A DNA stretch of 6,287 nt from Actinomycetota bacterium (GTDB lineage Bacteria; Actinomycetota; Actinomycetes; Streptosporangiales; Streptosporangiaceae): assembly GCA_003541285.1 (NCBI GenBank), contig DPMS01000105.1:1-6287 (forward strand). The letters are read 5' to 3'. Shown here in pieces: positions 4,871 through 6,287 of this stretch (the stretch's first letter is position 1; each line of letters starts with the position of its first letter). The translations under genes and the position numbers were made by a program. The notes under the pieces were generated by a model. The model saw nothing but the letters and a program-made list of their open reading frames with translations. It was not told where the DNA came from and searched no databases.

Positions 4871-5755
4871 GTGGCGACCACCATTGCCGTCATCGGCGCG
4901 CTCGCCGCAGCGTTCTGCTTCGCGGTCGGGTCACTCGTCCAGCAGGGAGTAGCCCGTGAGTCCGGCGAGAATGCGCTGCGTCTCTCGCTGCTGCTGCATC
5001 TGGTGCGGCAGCCGCGCTGGATCGGCGGCGTCGCCCTGGCCGCGTTCTCGTTCGTCATCCAGGGGGTCGCGCTCGCATTCGGCCCGCTGACGCTCGTGCA
5101 GCCACTGGCGGCCACCGACGTCCTGTTCGCCCTGCCGCTGATCGCACGCAGGCACCGGCGCCGGATCACCCGCCAGGACGCGTTTGGGGCGCTGACCGTC
5201 ACCGCCGGGATCGTGATATTCCTCGCCGTCTCCCCGCCGGCCGGCGGCCTGGCTGTGCCACCCCCCGGGGCGTGGCTGCCGGTGTTCATCGCCGTGGGGG
5301 TGATGGTGGCGGGCGCGGGGGCGGTCGCGCTGCGGGTGCGTGGCCGGGCACAGGTGGTCTGGCTGGCAGCGGCGGCGGGCGCTCTGTACGGGCTGCTCGA
5401 CGCGCTCACCAAGAGCACCGTGGACCTGCTCTCGGCCGATGGCATGGCGATCCTGGCGAACTGGGAGCCCTACGCCCTCATGGCTACCGGGTTGCTGGGT
5501 GCGCTGTTCGGCCAGAGCGCGTTCGGCGCGGGTGCCCTGTCGCTGAGCCTGCCGGTCATCGACACGCTGGAGCCGGTCGGCGCGGTCGTGATCGGTGCCA
5601 CCGTGTTCGGTGAGCGCCTGGCGTCATCCCCGGCTCACTTCGCCCTCCAGGTGGCCGGCGGGGTGGCCGCCGCGGCCGGCATCGCCATCCTGTCCCGCTC
5701 CAACATCGTGAAGGCCGAGACCCGCGCCATGACCAGCGCCGCTGACCGGGCCTGA
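4871..5755 (+). CDS. DMT/EamA-like family transporter
   Basis: This 294-residue, strongly hydrophobic protein has nine or ten predicted helices (about 3-22, 51-71, 74-92, 104-121, 135-155, 162-178, 198-220, 222-243, 255-275). The layout is that of the drug/metabolite transporter superfamily: two internal repeats of about five helices. Repeat 1 has FAVGSLVQQGVAR (17-29) and GPLTLVQPLAATDVLFALPL (71-90), and repeat 2 has GALYGLLDALTKSTVDLL (170-187) and SLPVIDTLEPVGAVVIGATVFGE (226-248). Pro-Leu and Glu-Pro in these helices with a following Gly-Glu are typical of DMT carriers. The QQG and QPL segments also recall NIPA-type magnesium transporters, so the substrate is open. A GTG start at 4871 is the first in frame that keeps helix 1. 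Its ribosome site is weak (AAGGG at 4856-4860, 10 nt away). It lies divergent from the small Cys/His gene and 69 bp before the SIMPL gene. Confidence 0.9.
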   Translation: MATTIAVIGALAAAFCFAVGSLVQQGVARESGENALRLSLLLHLVRQPRWIGGVALAAFSFVIQGVALAFGPLTLVQPLAATDVLFALPLIARRHRRRITRQDAFGALTVTAGIVIFLAVSPPAGGLAVPPPGAWLPVFIAVGVMVAGAGAVALRVRGRAQVVWLAAAAGALYGLLDALTKSTVDLLSADGMAILANWEPYALMATGLLGALFGQSAFGAGALSLSLPVIDTLEPVGAVVIGATVFGERLASSPAHFALQVAGGVAAAAGIAILSRSNIVKAETRAMTSAADRA

Positions 5756-5791
5756 ACCTGGCGGAACCGGCGGGACCGGCCGCGCGTCGAA

Positions 5792-5814
5792 GCGGTGATC
5801 ATTTCCGCCGATCA
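5792..5814 (+). promoter_or_regulatory. Alternative hairpins ahead of the SIMPL gene
   Basis: Two short stems cannot form together: GCGG (5792-5795) with CCGC (5805-5808), or TGATC (5796-5800) with GATCA (5810-5814). The second reaches the first base of the ribosome binding site AGGAGG (5814-5819). TGATCA (5796-5801) is also a palindrome that could bind a regulator. The stems are short, so this is weak. Confidence 0.2.
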
Positions 5815-5824
5815 GGAGGCATAG

Positions 5825-6287
5825 ATGGCTTTGTCCCTCACTTCCACCCAGCGTGCGCTCGTGACCGGGGCGGCTGCGGCCGCCCTGCTGGTCGGCGCCT
5901 TCGCCGCTGGTGCGGCCCAGGGCGGCCCCGCCTCCGCCGCTACGGCGGCTGGTGGCCTGCCAGCCGGGCCGGCCGGCTCCAGGATCACCGTCACCGGCAC
6001 CGGCACCGTGTCGGGCACCCCCAATCAGCTGGTCCTGTCGATGGGGGTGCAGACCAGTGGGAGCACGGTCAGCGCCGCGCTGCAGGCTGCCAACCGGGCG
6101 GTGCGGGCGGTCACCGGGGCACTGACCAGGAGCGGCGTGCGGGGATCCGACATCGCGACCAGCGGTCTGTCGATCCAGCCTGACTACGGCCCCAATTCCG
6201 CCGCCCCGGCCGGATATGGGGTCAGCGAGTCCATCCAGGTCACCTTGCGCAAGCTGGCCGTCGCGGGCACGCAGATCAGCAGTGCGG
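5825..6287 (+). CDS. Secreted SIMPL (DUF541) domain protein, 3'-truncated by window edge
   Basis: The ATG at 5825 has a full AGGAGG (5814-5819) 5 nt upstream, and the frame runs to the end of the window (154 complete codons). Residues 1-39 look like an export signal: a hydrophobic core at about 12-30 and a possible signal peptidase I site after PASA (39), with no lipobox Cys. The SIMPL/DUF541 domain starts near residue 54 with ITVTGTGTVSGTPNQLVLSM. It continues through an Ala-rich helix with ANRAVRAVTGAL (89-100), then GVRGSDIATSGLSIQPDY (104-121), a Tyr/Gly loop, and the strand SESIQVTLR (134-142). All are standard family landmarks. The full domain is usually about 200 residues, so the C-terminal half is missing only because the window ends. 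SIMPL proteins are periplasmic or exported; one E. coli member is linked to oxidative stress, but the role in actinomycetes is unknown. It may be co-transcribed with the transporter gene. Confidence 0.93.
   Translation, partial: MALSLTSTQRALVTGAAAAALLVGAFAAGAAQGGPASAATAAGGLPAGPAGSRITVTGTGTVSGTPNQLVLSMGVQTSGSTVSAALQAANRAVRAVTGALTRSGVRGSDIATSGLSIQPDYGPNSAAPAGYGVSESIQVTLRKLAVAGTQISSA

Noticed and set aside
4813..5445. 210-codon minus-strand frame opposite the DMT transporter
   Set aside because: Ser/Thr/Arg/Ala-rich with no domain pattern; the plus strand encodes a clear multi-helix transporter.
1..6287. Mobile element, CRISPR array, phage or defence island
   Set aside because: No transposase or integrase motifs, no regularly spaced direct repeats, no attachment-site-like duplications and no tRNA. 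Composition and codon use look even apart from the short AT-rich island.

Overview
This is a high-GC window (roughly 70% G+C by eye) with dense coding, strong G/C bias at third codon positions and GGAGG-type ribosome binding sites. It reads as a chromosomal segment of an actinomycete (Actinomycetota). Several families fit that group: the LSRGN-type ABC ATPase with an ABC-2 permease, the two-helix exported protein with the ALWADQTQR/DGYL signature, and a DUF7455-like small Cys/His protein. I cannot fix the genus. No tRNA, rRNA, CRISPR array, insertion sequence or phage gene is visible.

Layout, left to right. (1) Positions 2-589 (+) are the 3' part of a classical short-chain dehydrogenase/reductase gene that begins outside the window. 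(2) Positions 590-983 hold no intact gene. They contain an AT-rich island and then a short reading frame (718-906) whose first half resembles the first membrane helix of an MHYT sensor domain and then loses the similarity: probably a gene remnant. (3) Positions 984-1604 (+) encode a two-helix DUF1003 membrane protein, followed by terminator-like hairpins in a 225-bp convergent gap. (4) Positions 1830-3519 (-) are a two-gene ABC exporter operon. The ATPase comes first, and the six-helix permease overlaps it by 35 nt with its ribosome binding site inside the ATPase gene. (5) A 141-bp divergent control region carries a hairpin, a candidate promoter and a short repeat. (6) Positions 3661-4377 (+) encode a protein with two membrane helices flanking a large, probably extracytoplasmic domain. 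(7) Converging on it, with one base between the stop codons, is a small Cys/His-rich gene (4379-4711, -). (8) Positions 4871-5755 (+) encode a DMT/EamA-like transporter with a strong GC hairpin just before its weak start. (9) Positions 5825-6287 (+) are the 5' part of a secreted SIMPL (DUF541) protein that runs off the right edge.

Most of the window is membrane and envelope housekeeping: an exporter, a transporter, an exported SIMPL protein and two membrane proteins of unknown role. Only the ABC pair is clearly one functional unit. The divergent two-helix protein might belong to it, but that is inference from position. I see no convincing new multi-gene system. The points most worth following are the MHYT remnant, the small CCC/CGHH protein, the hairpin before the transporter start, and the divergent control region.
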